From an uncultured Flammeovirgaceae bacterium (GTDB lineage Bacteria; Bacteroidota; Bacteroidia; Cytophagales; Cyclobacteriaceae), in contig CAMLLI010000256.1 in NCBI GenBank assembly GCA_946480685.1, forward strand, positions 1-6,596: DNA of 6,596 nucleotides, given 5' to 3'. The notes below the pieces were generated by a model that worked only from the letters and a program-made list of their open reading frames with translations, did not search any database and had not been told where the DNA came from. A program made the position numbers and the translations under genes. This document shows positions 5,318 to 6,596 of the stretch, in pieces; within the stretch, counting starts at the first letter, position 1, and each line of letters begins with the position of its first letter.

Positions 5318-6596
5318 TTACATGCCCATCATGACGAAAGCGCCCCAGTAGTAGGGATCTTTATATTTAGTCATGAGTTGTAGTTGGGCTTGCTTGAATG
5401 CTTTTTGTTTGTTTCCAAGCTTGAGCCAACTGGTATAAAAATTACTCATCAGCTGTTGCGTGGCGGCATCATCAACTTTCCAGAGACTCATGATCAGTGC
5501 ATCGGCACCGGCTACGAGAAACGCTCGTTGCAATCCGTATACTCCTTCGCCTGCTTTTACATCACCTAGTCCGGTTTCACAGGCGCTTAATACGATGAGG
5601 TCTGTTCCTTCCAGGTTTAGGTTCATCGCTTCATAAGCAGTAAGTATACCGTTGTCGTTACTGTCGAGGTCAGGCGTACGTTTACCACTCACTGTTCCGG
5701 ATGCTCCCGTCAATAGCAAGCCCGAGCGAAGTAAAGGATTGTCGTTGGCATTTTCAAGATGTATACCAAAGGCGGCACCACTACTCTCTATATCTTTCAA
5801 AAAATATCCATGAGTGGCAATGTGTACAAGGGTAGGACCTTTGATCGTCTTGAGATTTTTTTCGGTGGCTGTCTTCTGCGTATACTGTGTTATCTGGTAA
5901 CCCGAAGTTTTTAACACTTTGGCTATATTATCGATCTCTACTTTAGTGCCGGGTAATGCCGCTATATCTCCGGCTCCATAATCCGGGAAGCCTAATAACA
6001 TGGCACTCTTCTTCGGTACTTTTGCTTTCTTACTCTTTATTGCAATAAGATCTTTGGAGTTGCCGAGAATTACAAGATCATACCGATTAATGATATAGTC
6101 GGCATCCGGTTTTTTCAGAGTGTTGAGATTGATCTGGTTGTAAGCACCATCCGGAGATATATAGATGAGTTTCTTCCCTTTCAACTCTGGCTCGATGCGT
6201 GCCCAGTATTGATCATACGAATATTCATCGGCTATACGTTGCTGAACTGCATTGCGATAGAATTTAGCATAACGTGTATCGAGTTGTGTACCATTGTCCA
6301 ATACAATTAACTTCGGAACTTCACTTGCTTTCGTTACGACAAGCGCAAGATAGCGGGCGTCATTCTCAAATTTTTGATCGTATTTGGTAACGCGTATAAT
6401 TTCTACTATAGCTTCCGTGTCAGTAAGTAATGGTCTGATCTGATCGATACTTATTTTTCTAGCGGTATATCCGGAAGAGAAATCGCCCGAGCGTTCGGAT
6501 AACTTTCTTTCCATGGCATTGGCTGCACGCTCAAGCGAATCAAGATTTATACTTTGTTGTTTCAATCTTTTTTTACCCTTCAACCAAAAACAAGCT
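5318..6596 (-). CDS. CHAT-domain caspase-like protein, C-terminal part (5' partial)
   Basis: The frame is open from the right edge of the window to TAA at 5320-5318, giving about 425 residues; the true start lies outside. Numbering from Leu encoded at 6583-6581, the CHAT caspase-like fold spans about 130-421. The catalytic His258 is in HIATHGYF and the Cys335 in LSACETGLG. It is followed by the conserved GEGVYGLQRAFLVAGA (345-360), SLWKVDD (366-372) and the ending DPYYWGAFVMMG. Residues 14-65 (LERAANAMERKLSER..., then a beta strand IVEIIRV) match the linker that usually joins TPR repeats to CHAT, so an N-terminal TPR array off the window is likely. CHAT proteins are cysteine proteases or protease-like regulators; the target is unknown. 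The Leu codon is TTG, but the open upstream frame argues against it being the start. Confidence 0.9.
   Translation of the reverse strand, partial: ACFWLKGKKRLKQQSINLDSLERAANAMERKLSERSGDFSSGYTARKISIDQIRPLLTDTEAIVEIIRVTKYDQKFENDARYLALVVTKASEVPKLIVLDNGTQLDTRYAKFYRNAVQQRIADEYSYDQYWARIEPELKGKKLIYISPDGAYNQINLNTLKKPDADYIINRYDLVILGNSKDLIAIKSKKAKVPKKSAMLLGFPDYGAGDIAALPGTKVEIDNIAKVLKTSGYQITQYTQKTATEKNLKTIKGPTLVHIATHGYFLKDIESSGAAFGIHLENANDNPLLRSGLLLTGASGTVSGKRTPDLDSNDNGILTAYEAMNLNLEGTDLIVLSACETGLGDVKAGEGVYGLQRAFLVAGADALIMSLWKVDDAATQQLMSNFYTSWLKLGNKQKAFKQAQLQLMTKYKDPYYWGAFVMMGM

Noticed and set aside
4199..5569. Open frames on the + strand opposite the reductase and CHAT genes
   Set aside because: They are antisense to strongly supported genes with complete catalytic motifs, and their translations resemble no protein family.
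1246..6411. Seven CTATAG palindromes (for example 1246, 1828, 4479, 4622, 4697, 4833, 6406)
   Set aside because: The excess over chance is modest by rough estimate, and all are in coding regions using ATA and TAT codons, so codon preference explains them.
6581..6583. TTG at 6583 (minus strand) as the start of the CHAT protein
   Set aside because: The frame continues open to the window edge, and the protein begins in a linker that normally follows TPR repeats.

Overview
The window looks like chromosomal DNA from a Bacteroidota bacterium, probably Cytophagales or Chitinophagales. The reasons are that no start codon visible in the window has a clear Shine-Dalgarno sequence, GC is moderate, and the gene content fits: exported beta-propeller enzymes, a lipoprotein PQQ-type sugar dehydrogenase, a DUF2157/GDYXXLXY membrane pair and a CHAT-domain protein. 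The genus cannot be fixed from the sequence alone.

Layout. Bases 2-838 (+) hold the 3' part of a secreted SMP-30/gluconolactonase-like beta-propeller whose start lies off the left edge. A strong hairpin (865-896) follows. Next come two tightly linked + strand genes: a polytopic DUF2157 membrane protein (912-2201) and a GDYXXLXY protein (2206-2781). Gene 2893-4044 (+) encodes a lipoprotein PQQ-dependent aldose sugar dehydrogenase. Two genes on the minus strand converge on it: an aldo/keto reductase (4282-5277) and, 40 bp upstream of it, a CHAT-domain caspase-like protein (5318-6596) whose N-terminus lies off the right edge. There are no RNA genes, insertion sequences or CRISPR arrays. The longest stretch without a gene is 237 bp.

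The genes are ordinary accessory or housekeeping functions. The sugar dehydrogenase and the SMP-30-like protein are both exported and could act in sequence (sugar to lactone to acid), but they are not adjacent and this is inference. DUF2157 and GDYXXLXY are probably one functional unit of unknown role. The reductase may be co-transcribed with the CHAT gene.

The most unusual part is the noncoding DNA. The convergent spacer 4045-4281 contains two families of degenerate heptanucleotide tandem repeats: an AGCTGCG type and a CTGCTAG/CTTCTGG type. Each is present once in each orientation, interleaved with two strong terminator hairpins. The gap between the CHAT and reductase genes is filled by a third short repeat, an octamer of the ACACGTAA type. 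All of these arrays sit at or within a few bases of a stop codon. This is the best candidate here for an undescribed genomic element.
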